Shown here piece by piece: positions 1-8,104 of a DNA stretch of 64,000 bases; position 1 is the stretch's first letter, and each line of letters opens with the position of its first letter. A program made the translations under genes and the position numbers. The DNA comes from CAWATZ01 sp963784995. GTDB taxonomy: Bacteria; Planctomycetota; Planctomycetia; Gemmatales; Gemmataceae. The notes under the pieces are model-generated. The model made no database searches, had not been told where the DNA came from, and worked only from the letters and a program-made list of their open reading frames with translations. Location of the stretch: positions 532,162 to 596,161 of the forward strand of contig CAWATZ010000012.1 in the NCBI GenBank assembly GCA_963784995.1, given 5' to 3'.

Positions 1-1877
1 CTTGCTCACCACCTGGAAGCAGATCCGCGCGGGCAGGTTCGACTTGATCAGGCCGGTGACCACGTCCACGGTCGGCCTCTGCGTCGCCACGACCAGATGA
101 ATGCCCGCCGCCCGCGATTTCTGGGCCAGCCGGATGATGTGGCCCTCCACCTCTTTCTTCATCTGCATCATCAGGTCGGCCATCTCGTCGATCAGGATCA
201 CCATGTAGGGCAGGTGCAGCGGGATCTGCCGGCGCTCCTCGTCGTCCAGCGGTTGCAGCCGGCGGTAGATCTCGTCAGGGGTCAGCTCGTTGTAGCTGGC
301 GAGGTTGCGCACGCCGGGCCCGGCTCAGCATCTCGTAGCGCTCCTCCATCTTGTCCACCGCCCACGCCAGGATCGCCTCGGCCTTTTTCATGTCGGTGAC
401 CACGGGGTGCATCAGGTGCGGCACCTTGCCGTAGTCGCTCATTTCCGCCATTTTCGGATCGATCATGATCATCTTGACCTCGTCCGGCCGGCGGGTGATG
501 AGGATGCTGAGGATGATGGCGTTCATGCACACCGACTTGCCGGTGCCGGTGCTGCCGGCGATCAGCAGGTGCGGCATGTCGGCCAGGTCATAGACCAGCG
601 GCCGGCCCTCGCTGTCCTTGCCCAAAAACAGCGGCAGCTTGCTCTTGGCGATCTTCTTGCTGGAGGCCAGAATGACATCCTTGAGCCGGACGTCGTCGCG
701 TTTCTCGTTGGGGACCTCGATGCCGACGGTGTTCTTGCCGGGGATTGGCGCCACCATGCGGACGCTCGGCCACCTTGAGGTTCAGGGCCACGTCGTCGGC
801 CAGGCTGGTGACCTTGTGGACGCGCAGGCCGGTCTGCAGGGCGATCTCGAACTGGGTCACGACCGGCCCGGTGTTGATGCCGACGACGCGGATGCTGATG
901 CCGAAGTCGGCGAAGGTCTTCTCCAGCAGGGTGGCCCGCTCACGCAGGGCGCGATCCTGGTCGGTGTTGACAGTGGGCTGGCTATCCTCCAGCAAGTTCA
1001 GCGGCGGCAGTTCGTAATCGGCGAAGCGCTCCGCTTCCGACTGCGGCGTCGGCGTCCGCAGCAGCGACCGGGCGAGGCGCGGTTCCCCAGACGGGAACGC
1101 CGGACTTTCGGGCTCGGAAAAGCCGGTCAGGCTATCGTGGTGAAAGATCGGGATGGAGGGAGGGCCAGCCGCTGCCGAGTCGAGTTGTGCCGATTCGACC
1201 GGATTTGTCGGATCAGCGGGCCCGGTGTCGGCGGTTCCCAGGACCAGGCTGTCCGTTTTCCCTGGAATAGAGCCCCGGGTGGAGCGCAGCGCAACCCGGG
1301 GGCGCCGGATGCAGCGCAGCGCAACCCGGGGAATCCGGCGGAGGAGCCAGAGAAAGGCAATTCCAGCGATCCGGCCGGCCCGGACCAGCAAGACGCCGCT
1401 GGTGAGAACAAGGCAGAGGGCGACGGCCGCGACGAGAAGCAGGGCTCTTTCCGTCGCCCGGAAATGGCTGTTGAGCGAGACAGACAGGAAAGCCCCCAGG
1501 GTCCCGCCGGGACCGATCAGCGGCTCGGGACCAAAGTGGAGTCGCCAGCGGTCAGCCAGGAGGGCGGTGGTCGGGACCAGCAGCACCCAGCCGGTCAGGC
1601 GCCGGGCCCAGGTCCAGTGCTGGCGGCGTGAGAACACTGTCAGCACCAGCACCAGCCAGGCGGCCAGCAGGACGTGGACGGACACGCCCAGCGTATCCAG
1701 GAGGACCTGGGCCACCCACGCCCCGGCCGGTCCCAGGAGGTTGCCGGGCCCGCTCGCGGCGGGGTAGCTGCTGGCCGGGCCACCGCTGTCCTGGCCGAGG
1801 ACGCACAGGCAGAGCAGCAGCCCCGCCAGCAGCATCAGGCCGGCGAAGACGTCGTAAGGCAGGCGGCTCTCCGACAT
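1..1877 (-). CDS. ftsK: DNA translocase FtsK/SpoIIIE, partial, with two frameshifts
   Basis: FtsK is a hexameric, membrane-anchored ATPase that pumps chromosome ends through the closing septum. The N-terminus (MSESRLPYDV, ATG at 1877) has several hydrophobic segments, then a proline/serine-rich linker. The motor domain shows IVAPIPGKNTVGIEVPN-like sequence, Walker A GSTGTGKS, and a Walker B region ILIDEMADLMM near 175-210. The reading frame breaks twice, near 765 and near 315. Each time one extra base would restore continuous conserved FtsK sequence (VAPIPGKNTVG and MLSRAGVRNLASYNEL), so I treat this as one gene with sequencing errors rather than a clear pseudogene. The 3' end, including any gamma domain, lies outside the window. 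It is divergent from trmL with about 60 bp between the starts. Confidence 0.88.
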
Positions 1878-1938
1878 GAGGCAGACTCCAGGCAAGCAAC
1901 GCAATCGGGGTTCATCTTTTCGCCATCGACACGGGACC

Positions 1939-2439
1939 ATGAGCGACTTGACCGAAACATCCCTTCCTGAGCCAGCTTTGCCGCTGCTGCACGTGGCCTT
2001 GCTGGAACCGGAGATCCCTCCCAACACGGGCAACGTCGCCCGGCTGTGTGCGGCCACCGGCACCCGGCTGCACCTGATCGGCCGGCTCGGCTTCCGCCTG
2101 GACGACCGCAATCTGAAGCGGGCCGGCTGCGACTACTGGCCGCTGGTGGACGTGCAACTGCACAAGACCTGGGAGGACTTCGAGACGCAATTCGCGGGTG
2201 CGCGGATCTTCGCTTTCAGCGCCCACGCGACCCGGCCCTACACGGAGGTGGCCTACCAGCCGGGCGACGTGCTGCTGTTCGGCTCCGAATCAACCGGGTT
2301 GCCGGCCGCGCTGCGCGAGAAGTTCGCGGACCGTCTGCTGTGCCTGCCGATGCCGGGCGGGCGCGTGCGCAGCATCAACCTGGCCACGGCGGCGGGGATC
2401 GCCCTTTACGAGGCACTGAGACAACTGAGAGCGTGGTAG
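1939..2439 (+). CDS. trmL: tRNA (cytidine(34)-2'-O)-methyltransferase, TrmL family
   Basis: SpoU-class (SPOUT) methyltransferase that 2'-O-methylates the wobble base of certain leucine tRNAs using S-adenosylmethionine. The 166-aa protein, counted from the ATG at 1939 (MSDLTE), has the usual length of this single-domain family. Visible motifs are EPEIPPNTGNVARLCAATG near the N-terminus, LLFGSESTGLP (motif 2) and LPMPGGRVRSINLATAAGIALYEALRQ (motif 3, the knotted cofactor site). Upstream in-frame starts would add a low-complexity stretch overlapping the ftsK start region, so they were not used. It stands alone, divergent from ftsK. Confidence 0.9.
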   Translation: MSDLTETSLPEPALPLLHVALLEPEIPPNTGNVARLCAATGTRLHLIGRLGFRLDDRNLKRAGCDYWPLVDVQLHKTWEDFETQFAGARIFAFSAHATRPYTEVAYQPGDVLLFGSESTGLPAALREKFADRLLCLPMPGGRVRSINLATAAGIALYEALRQLRAW

Positions 2440-2523
2440 GTGGAGTTCGCTGGCCGGCTGGCCGATAAACAGGGGTGCGTCCGAGTTTCCCCGTTTACCC
2501 GCCCGCTGGAGGCGTGCCCACCC

Positions 2524-2820
2524 GTGAAAGATCCCGTGGTTTGCCTGCCCACCTTCGACAGCCTGCGTTCGCACGTCCACAAGATGCTCTGCCAGCACGA
2601 CCAGCTCGACCCCGGCCAGACGCCGATGCACCAGGCGGTGATTACCCGCTCCGGCCGACCGTGCGGCCTGTTCTTTCAGGTGCAGGGGCCGCGGCTGGTC
2701 AAGACCTACGCCATCTGGGCCGGCGAGGAAAATCGGATCCTCTTCTACGACTCGATGGGCGGTCGCTTTGCCGAGACCCAGCTGGGTGAGGCTCCGGACC
2801 CTCTCAAGCTGCCGCGGTGA
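2524..2820 (+). CDS. small protein of unknown function
   Basis: About 98 aa if it starts at the GTG at 2524 (VKDPVVCLPTFDSL); an in-frame ATG further upstream (2440) would give 126 aa with a less natural N-terminus. The sequence is hydrophilic, without signal peptide, membrane segment or metal-binding cysteines. The central part (MHQAVITRSGRPCGLFFQVQ) reads like a compact alpha/beta domain. I do not recognise the family. A perfect palindrome follows at 2886-2933. Confidence 0.6.
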   Translation: MKDPVVCLPTFDSLRSHVHKMLCQHDQLDPGQTPMHQAVITRSGRPCGLFFQVQGPRLVKTYAIWAGEENRILFYDSMGGRFAETQLGEAPDPLKLPR

Positions 2821-2885
2821 GACGAATCTACTCTTGACACCTTGTCGAATGGTGCGGAACATCCATTCAGAGCCGATTCCCCAAG

Positions 2886-2933
2886 CCGCTTGCGGCTTAG
2901 CGCAATGAGCCGGTTGCGCTAAGCCGCAAGCGG
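2886..2933. repeat. perfect palindrome, 20-bp stem
   Basis: Arms at 2886-2905 and 2914-2933 are exact reverse complements, separated by 8 bases. It lies between two co-directional genes, 27 bp before the next start. It has no T-run on the plus strand, so it is not a classical intrinsic terminator. It belongs to the class of intergenic palindromes that recurs through the window. Confidence 0.9.
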
Positions 2934-2959
2934 CTGCTGGAACCGCACCCAGGTGTCCC

Positions 2960-3325
2960 ATGATCGAGTTCCGCTGCTGGTACTGCAACAAGAAGTACGT
3001 CAAACGCAACGACCGCATCGCCGAGCGCTTCAAATGCACTTGCGAGCACGTGCTGCGCGTTCCGAGACGGAGCGGCGGCCGCTGTCGAGTCAAGAGTCCC
3101 GTCGATTGGCTGGTGGAAGCGGTGGTGTACGGCGGCGGCGGCGCGGTGGTGGGGTTCGTTCTGGCCCTGATCTGCATCAGTCGCTTCCGGATCGGTTACT
3201 TTTCCGACAGCGTCATGCTGATCCCCGGACTCACCCTGGCCGGCTTCGTCGTCGGTTTGGTGGGCGGCGAGCGCGGACTGGAACTGATTGGGCGGATGTT
3301 CGGGGGTGACGAAAGAGACCGCTAA
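2960..3325 (+). CDS. zinc-ribbon membrane protein of unknown function
   Basis: 121 aa. The N-terminus holds a CWYCNK...CTCEH pattern, a likely treble-clef or zinc-ribbon. It is followed by two hydrophobic segments, about residues 50-75 (VVYGGGGAVVGFVLALICI) and 85-105 (VMLIPGLTLAGFVVGLVGG). Small CxxC-plus-membrane proteins are common in planctomycetes and have no assigned role. Its stop lies 16 bp before the start of the Uma2 gene, so the two may be co-transcribed. Confidence 0.7.
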   Translation: MIEFRCWYCNKKYVKRNDRIAERFKCTCEHVLRVPRRSGGRCRVKSPVDWLVEAVVYGGGGAVVGFVLALICISRFRIGYFSDSVMLIPGLTLAGFVVGLVGGERGLELIGRMFGGDERDR

Positions 3326-3341
3326 CTGGGAGGAAAGAACC

Positions 3342-4115
3342 ATGAGTACAATCCCACCTGAAACACCGCCGGCCATTCCGCCGAGTGTTTCGAGCCAGGA
3401 GATGTTACCGGAGATAGACATCGACTACGACAGTCTCGTGACTGAGGACAACAAGCCCTTGGACAACATTTTTGTTGAAAAACTGCATCGGTTGCTGAGC
3501 GAGCCGCTGTATTCGAGTTGGCCTGGTCCCGGCGACAATCGCCCGTTTCTTGTCCTGGTCAACGTCGGTTGGTTCTATCAGGAGAAAACGCCCGCCGTTG
3601 TGCCTGATTGTCTGCTAAGCCTGGACGTTACTTGCCCGGAAAACTTGCAGGTCAAGCAAGGCCACTCCTATTACCAGTGGGCCATGGGCAAGTCCCCTGA
3701 GGTTGTCATCGAGATCGTGTCCGACAGGACTGGCGGAGAGGAGTCGTTCAAGAAAAAACTCTATGCCCGCCTCGGCGTCCTCCACTATGCGGTGTTCGAC
3801 CCCAAGCATCTTCTTTCCGAGGACACGTTGCGCACCTATGAGTTTGTCCTCGGCAAATATCGGCAGGGTGACGCAGGACCGTGGTCGGAAGTCGGTTTGG
3901 GCCTGTGCTTGTGGCAGGGTCGATTCGAGGGAGTCGAAAACACCTGGTTGCGCTGGTGTGATGCCAAGGGGAAAATCATCCCGACCGGCGAGGAACGAGC
4001 GACGCGACTGGCCGAACTGAACCGGCAAGCGGAGGAACAGGCACGAAAAGCAGACGAACGCATCCGTCAGCTGGAAGCGGAATTGCGTGCCTTGAAAGGC
4101 CAGCCGCCGGCGTGA
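3342..4115 (+). CDS. Uma2 family (DUF820) restriction-endonuclease-like protein
   Basis: 257 aa from the ATG at 3342, preceded by GGAGG at good spacing. The core VVIEIVSDRTGG...KKKLYARLGVLHYAVFDP is characteristic of the Uma2/DUF820 family, which has the PD-(D/E)XK nuclease fold; the acidic residue of EIVS and the following lysines sit where catalytic residues are expected. A C-terminal charged helix (about residues 220-257, RLAELNRQAEEQARKADERI) probably forms a coiled coil, as in many planctomycete members. Substrate and role of this expanded family are unknown. The stop overlaps the next start (GTGA), implying translational coupling. Confidence 0.85.
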   Translation: MSTIPPETPPAIPPSVSSQEMLPEIDIDYDSLVTEDNKPLDNIFVEKLHRLLSEPLYSSWPGPGDNRPFLVLVNVGWFYQEKTPAVVPDCLLSLDVTCPENLQVKQGHSYYQWAMGKSPEVVIEIVSDRTGGEESFKKKLYARLGVLHYAVFDPKHLLSEDTLRTYEFVLGKYRQGDAGPWSEVGLGLCLWQGRFEGVENTWLRWCDAKGKIIPTGEERATRLAELNRQAEEQARKADERIRQLEAELRALKGQPPA

Positions 4116-4903
4116 GAGTTCTTCCGGCAACCACAAGATCGAGGCCGCCAGAGCGAATAACCTCAAGAACAGCCAACCGCTGCGCCCCAAGTCGGGCCGC
4201 GGGGGTCGTTGCGATTCTTGGGGGACTGACTCACGTGTTCTCACTCTGGGATCAAACCGCGTTTGTCCAGGGGTTCTGGCAAGGGGTCTTTCAGCTTCTC
4301 TCCCTTGCTCTCGTGGCGGCCTTCGGCACCCTGATCTATCAGCGCAGGCAGGCCCGCTATGCGTTGCGTGACGAACTGATCGATTCCATCAACCAGTTCG
4401 CCATCAGCCTGTACAAGCCGCGCAAGCTCTACCAGGCCATTCTCGACCAGACCTGTGACCCCCTGGCCCATTTTGCGGAGTCCTCGCAGCGCGAGGCCCG
4501 ACGCCTGGAGACGATTTATCGGGCGCTGGAGGACGTGGTTGCCGCCACTGGGCAGTTCCGCGTGTTGCAGGTCAAGCTCATTCCGCTCTACGGCCACGAC
4601 CCGGAGATCTTTGGTTACTACATGGCGATCTGGCGCTACCTCAAAGAAGTCCGTGATCGGATGGGGCGCTCCGAGACGCTGTATTTCCACGCGGAAGGAC
4701 CGGACTCGGCCGATGCGTTCTACCTGCTGATCGACGCCTTCCGCTACCGGATCATGCTGCGGCGGTTCGTCCGCCGGCCACCGGGGCTGGCGAAGCCTCC
4801 CCAGTCGGTCCTTGCGGAGCTGCGCCGCCGGGGAGACGAGGTCTACGCCGAGTATTTCCCTGAACCGGCAACGAAGGCGCAGACCGTGGCAGCCACCCCT
4901 TGA
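4112..4903 (+). CDS. membrane-anchored protein of unknown function
   Basis: 263 aa from a GTG that overlaps the Uma2 stop codon. A basic N-terminus is followed by one or two hydrophobic segments (about residues 30-72, ending VFQLLSLALVAAFGTLIY). A long helical cytosolic domain follows, rich in Arg and Glu, with no motif that I can assign. The overlap suggests co-expression with the Uma2 protein. The first 30 residues are of poor quality, so a later start is possible. Confidence 0.6.
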   Translation: MRVLPATTRSRPPERITSRTANRCAPSRAAGVVAILGGLTHVFSLWDQTAFVQGFWQGVFQLLSLALVAAFGTLIYQRRQARYALRDELIDSINQFAISLYKPRKLYQAILDQTCDPLAHFAESSQREARRLETIYRALEDVVAATGQFRVLQVKLIPLYGHDPEIFGYYMAIWRYLKEVRDRMGRSETLYFHAEGPDSADAFYLLIDAFRYRIMLRRFVRRPPGLAKPPQSVLAELRRRGDEVYAEYFPEPATKAQTVAATP

Positions 4904-5013
4904 CCCACCAGCCCGTCGCGATGGTTGCCTGAAACAACCTCCATGCGTAGACTTTCCTTCGGATCGGAAGCAATGATGCCGCAATGTGTTGAGCAACTAC
5001 GGGGAGTCGAGCA

Positions 5014-5547
5014 GTGCTGTCACCAGCCGCGGAGGTAGACCTCACGGCCTACGTACGGGACATTCCCGATTTTCCCAAACCGGGAATCCTGTTCAAGGAC
5101 ATCACGCCCTTGCTGGCCGAGCCGCGCGCCTTCCAGCAAGCGATCGATCGGCTGGCCCAGCAGTATCGAAACACCCCGGTCGATGCCATCGCCGCCGCCG
5201 AGGCCCGCGGCTTCCTCTTTGCCGCCCCCCTGGCCCTGGCCCTGCGCAAGTCGATGATCCCCCTGCGCAAGCCGGGCAAGCTGCCGCACAGCACCCACGC
5301 CCATGCTTACGACCTGGAGTACGGCAGCGCGGAACTGCACATCCATACCGACGCCATTCATCCGGGCTCCCGCGTCCTGCTGATTGACGACCTGCTGGCC
5401 ACCGGAGGCACGATGCTGGCCGGTTGCGAGCTGATACGCAAGGCCGGCGGCGAGGTGCTTGGCTGTGCCTTTCTGGTCGAGCTGACCTTCCTCGGCGGCC
5501 GGGAGAAACTGAAACCGGTCGAGGTGTTCAGCCTGATCCAGTATTGA
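5014..5547 (+). CDS. apt: adenine phosphoribosyltransferase
   Basis: Salvages adenine with PRPP to make AMP in the cytosol. 177 aa from the GTG at 5014, preceded by a GGGGAG element. The family N-terminus (VRDIPDFPKPGILFKDITPLL) and the PRPP-binding loop VLLIDDLLATGGTM are intact, and the adenine-site segment AAEARGFLFAAPLALAL is present. Length matches typical Apt. It is followed after about 60 bp by hisI; the spacer holds a C/G-rich imperfect hairpin. Confidence 0.93.
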   Translation: MLSPAAEVDLTAYVRDIPDFPKPGILFKDITPLLAEPRAFQQAIDRLAQQYRNTPVDAIAAAEARGFLFAAPLALALRKSMIPLRKPGKLPHSTHAHAYDLEYGSAELHIHTDAIHPGSRVLLIDDLLATGGTMLAGCELIRKAGGEVLGCAFLVELTFLGGREKLKPVEVFSLIQY

Positions 5548-5607
5548 GACCCGATTGCTCCCCTCTCCCCGCTGGAGAGAGGGGTTGGGGGTGAGGGGAA
5601 CCCAACC

Positions 5608-5982
5608 GTGATCGATTTCGACAAGGGCAAGGACGGTCTGGTGCCGGCGATTGCCCAGGACGCCGAGACGGGCGTGGTGCTGATGCTGGCCTGGATGAAC
5701 CGCGAGGCGTTCGAGGAAACCCTGCGCACCGGCCGGGCCGTCTACTTCAGCCGCAGCCGCAACCGCCTGTGGCGCAAGGGCGAAGAGAGCGGCAACGTCC
5801 AGCAGGTGCGCGAGGTCTTCGTCGATTGCGACAACGACACCGTGCTGCTCAAGGTCCACCAGGTCGGCGGCGCGGCCTGCCACGAGGGGTATGCAAGTTG
5901 CTTCTTCCGCAAGCTGGAAGGGGACCAGCTGCGCGTGGTCGGCGAGCGGCTCTTTGATCCGGCGAAGGTTTATCGCAAATGA
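5608..5982 (+). CDS. hisI: phosphoribosyl-AMP cyclohydrolase (histidine biosynthesis)
   Basis: Catalyses hydrolytic ring opening of phosphoribosyl-AMP, step 3 of histidine synthesis. 124 aa from a GTG, a HisI-only protein without a HisE (PRA-PH) domain. Conserved segments are MNREAFEETLRTGRAVYFSRSR, LWRKGEESGNVQQV, the metal-binding DCDNDTVLLKV and the C-terminal GGAACHEGYASCFFR with its conserved cysteines. The stop overlaps the hisG start (ATGA). Confidence 0.93.
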   Translation: MIDFDKGKDGLVPAIAQDAETGVVLMLAWMNREAFEETLRTGRAVYFSRSRNRLWRKGEESGNVQQVREVFVDCDNDTVLLKVHQVGGAACHEGYASCFFRKLEGDQLRVVGERLFDPAKVYRK

Positions 5983-6857
5983 GTTCTCCGATCCTCAAAC
6001 TGGGCATCCCGGCGGGCAGCCTGCAAGAGGCGACGGCGGACCTGTTCCGCAAAGCGGGATACAAGATCACCTACGCCAGCCGCAGCTACTATCCCACCAT
6101 CGATGATCCGGAGATCCAGTGTACCCTGATCAGGGCCCAGGAAATGCCGCGCTACGTCGAGGACGGCTCGCTGGACTGCGGGCTGACCGGCTACGACTGG
6201 ATCCTGGAGAACGACGCCAAGGTGGTCGAGGTGGCGGAGCTGGTCTTCAGCAAGGTCAGTCGCAAGCCGGTCCGCTGGGTGCTGGCGGTGCCCAATGACT
6301 CGCCCATCCAGAGCGTCAAGGACCTGCAAGGCAAGCGGATCGCCACGGAGGTGGTCGGCCTGACGCGGCGCTGGCTGGCACGGCACGGCGTCGAGGCCCA
6401 CGTCGAGTTCAGCTGGGGGGCCACCGAGGTCAAGCCGCCCCGGCTGGCCGATGCCATCGTGGAAGTGACCGAGACGGGCAGCTCCCTCAAGGCCAACAAC
6501 CTGCGCATCGTCTGCGATCTGCTGCAAAGCACCACGCGCTTCATCGCCAACGAGCAGGCCTATGCCGACCCCTGGAAGAAGCAGAAGATCGACGACCTGG
6601 TGCTGATGCTCAAGGGAGCGATGGCCGCGGAGGGCAAGGTCGGCCTGATGATGAACGCCCGCAGGGATGACGTGCCGGCGGTGGTCAAGATCCTGCCGGC
6701 CCTGCAAAACCCGACCGTCTCGGCGCTGTCCAATCCGGAGTGGGTGGCGATCAACACCATCCTCGACGAGAACGTGGTCCGCCACATCGTGCCGCAGCTC
6801 AAGGCGGCCGGGGCCTGCGGCATCGTCGAGTATCCGCTCAACAAGATCATCGATTGA
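5979..6857 (+). CDS. hisG: ATP phosphoribosyltransferase, long form
   Basis: First and committed step of histidine biosynthesis: ATP + PRPP to phosphoribosyl-ATP. 292 aa is the length of the HisG-long form, whose C-terminal ACT-like domain (about residues 210-292) mediates histidine feedback inhibition. Recognisable segments are ILKLGIPAGSLQEATADLF, DCGLTGYDWI, and the phosphate-binding IVEVTETGSSLKANNL. It starts within the hisI stop, so the two are translationally coupled; no other his genes are adjacent. Confidence 0.93.
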   Translation: MSSPILKLGIPAGSLQEATADLFRKAGYKITYASRSYYPTIDDPEIQCTLIRAQEMPRYVEDGSLDCGLTGYDWILENDAKVVEVAELVFSKVSRKPVRWVLAVPNDSPIQSVKDLQGKRIATEVVGLTRRWLARHGVEAHVEFSWGATEVKPPRLADAIVEVTETGSSLKANNLRIVCDLLQSTTRFIANEQAYADPWKKQKIDDLVLMLKGAMAAEGKVGLMMNARRDDVPAVVKILPALQNPTVSALSNPEWVAINTILDENVVRHIVPQLKAAGACGIVEYPLNKIID

Positions 6858-6972
6858 GTTTCAGGGTATTCGGGAGCGGGCTCGATTGGGTTTCCGGGCG
6901 CGTGCCGGTCGGGCTGGCTGATCTTGCCTCTGGGCGGGAAACCGGCAACACTTTGAATGGAGGTCCTTTCCA

Positions 6973-7020
6973 GGCTCACTGACCTCCAACCCAACTTCTT
7001 GCGTTGGAGGTCAGTGAGCC
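6973..7020. repeat. perfect palindrome, 18-bp stem
   Basis: Arms 6973-6990 and 7003-7020 are exact reverse complements around a 12-base loop. It lies between the converging hisG and the minus-strand gene ending at 7040 and could terminate both. No T-run follows on either strand. Confidence 0.85.
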
Positions 7021-7039
7021 GGCTATGGGTCAGACGGCC

Positions 7040-7891
7040 CTAGCGACTGCTGGTGGTAGTCGCCCTGGTCTTCTTCCCCGACTTGCTCTCGTCGTCATCC
7101 TTGGACTTCTTGTCCGAGTCGTCCTTGTCGTCCTTGGACTTGCTGTCCGAGTCGTCCTTCTCCTTGTCCTTGCCGTAGACCTCCTTGAGCAGGTCCGACA
7201 CGGTGTCGTCAACGATCCCTTCGCCTTCGTAGCGAATGATGAAGTGGAAGAGATGCTTGGGTTGCTTGCGCTGGCTGGGCACGGGGTAACCGGCCGCGCC
7301 GGGCAGCGTTGCGGGCTCCACGGATTTGACCGTGTTCGGGGTCACGTACTTGGCTGGAACAAGGGACTGATGCTGGACGCAGGACCACCCGGACCTGGTG
7401 GAGACTTGCTTCTCGCAAGGAGCTGCTTTTTTCAGACTGCTGAGGAACGCCTCCACCTGCGTTTGCACTTCGGGAGTGTGGTACACGACCATGACCTTCG
7501 ACGCGGCATGGTAAGTGAGGACGCGCTTGGCTTCGCCGGTCCCTTCCTGGTTCCAGCTTCCCGGCTGAACCACGTCCGGAATGGTCTCGGCGACCCACTT
7601 GCAGAGGCTCGGATCATCTCCCAGATCGGCCAGGGAGTAGACCTTGCACGTCGGCTTCTTGCTCGAGGATTTCGCTTCCGAGGAACGAACCGAGACGGCG
7701 CAGCAACCGCTGCCGACCGCCACTGTATTCGCAGTCGAGGGAGTCCCTCCCCAAAGCTCCATCAACGGTACGGGAGTGCTGGAGGGCTTTGGTTTCTTGC
7801 TCTTCTGGCCTTCCGCCCAGGCAGTGTGCGCGAAGGTAAAGGTCAGCACCAGGGAGACAACAGCTAGCCCCAAAAAGTGTGATCGGGCCAC
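7040..7891 (-). CDS. secreted protein of unknown function with charged Asp/Lys/Ser tail
   Basis: 283 aa from the GTG at 7891, chosen because GGAGGAAT lies just upstream and the result starts with a proper signal peptide (VARSHFLGLAVVSLVLTFTF, cleavage after AHTAWA). The mature part has several cysteines (GCCAVS, CKV, CKW, PCEKQ, WSCV). The last 60 residues are low complexity, alternating Asp, Lys and Ser. I recognise no family; an envelope or surface role is an inference. It is divergent from recQ by about 210 bp. Confidence 0.65.
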   Translation of the reverse strand: MARSHFLGLAVVSLVLTFTFAHTAWAEGQKSKKPKPSSTPVPLMELWGGTPSTANTVAVGSGCCAVSVRSSEAKSSSKKPTCKVYSLADLGDDPSLCKWVAETIPDVVQPGSWNQEGTGEAKRVLTYHAASKVMVVYHTPEVQTQVEAFLSSLKKAAPCEKQVSTRSGWSCVQHQSLVPAKYVTPNTVKSVEPATLPGAAGYPVPSQRKQPKHLFHFIIRYEGEGIVDDTVSDLLKEVYGKDKEKDDSDSKSKDDKDDSDKKSKDDDESKSGKKTRATTTSSR

Positions 7892-8104
7892 GTGAGATTC
7901 CTCCTTCCATGGGTTCACGAGAGGGCCCAATTAGAAGACAAAGGAGGGTTACGGTCAAGGGCGACATTCTCCTCGCTCATCGTCGCAGACAGGGAATTCC
8001 CGGTCCAGGGACTTGTGTGCCCTCTGCTGACCGCATAGAATCAACGGCCGCTGTGGTCCAAGGGGTTTCTGGATCGCGGCCCCGGTCAAACCTCCGGAGG
8101 TCCC

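Noticed and set aside
1..1877. ftsK as a pseudogene
   Set aside because: Only two one-base shifts, both bracketed by conserved motifs, in an essential gene; sequencing error is more likely.
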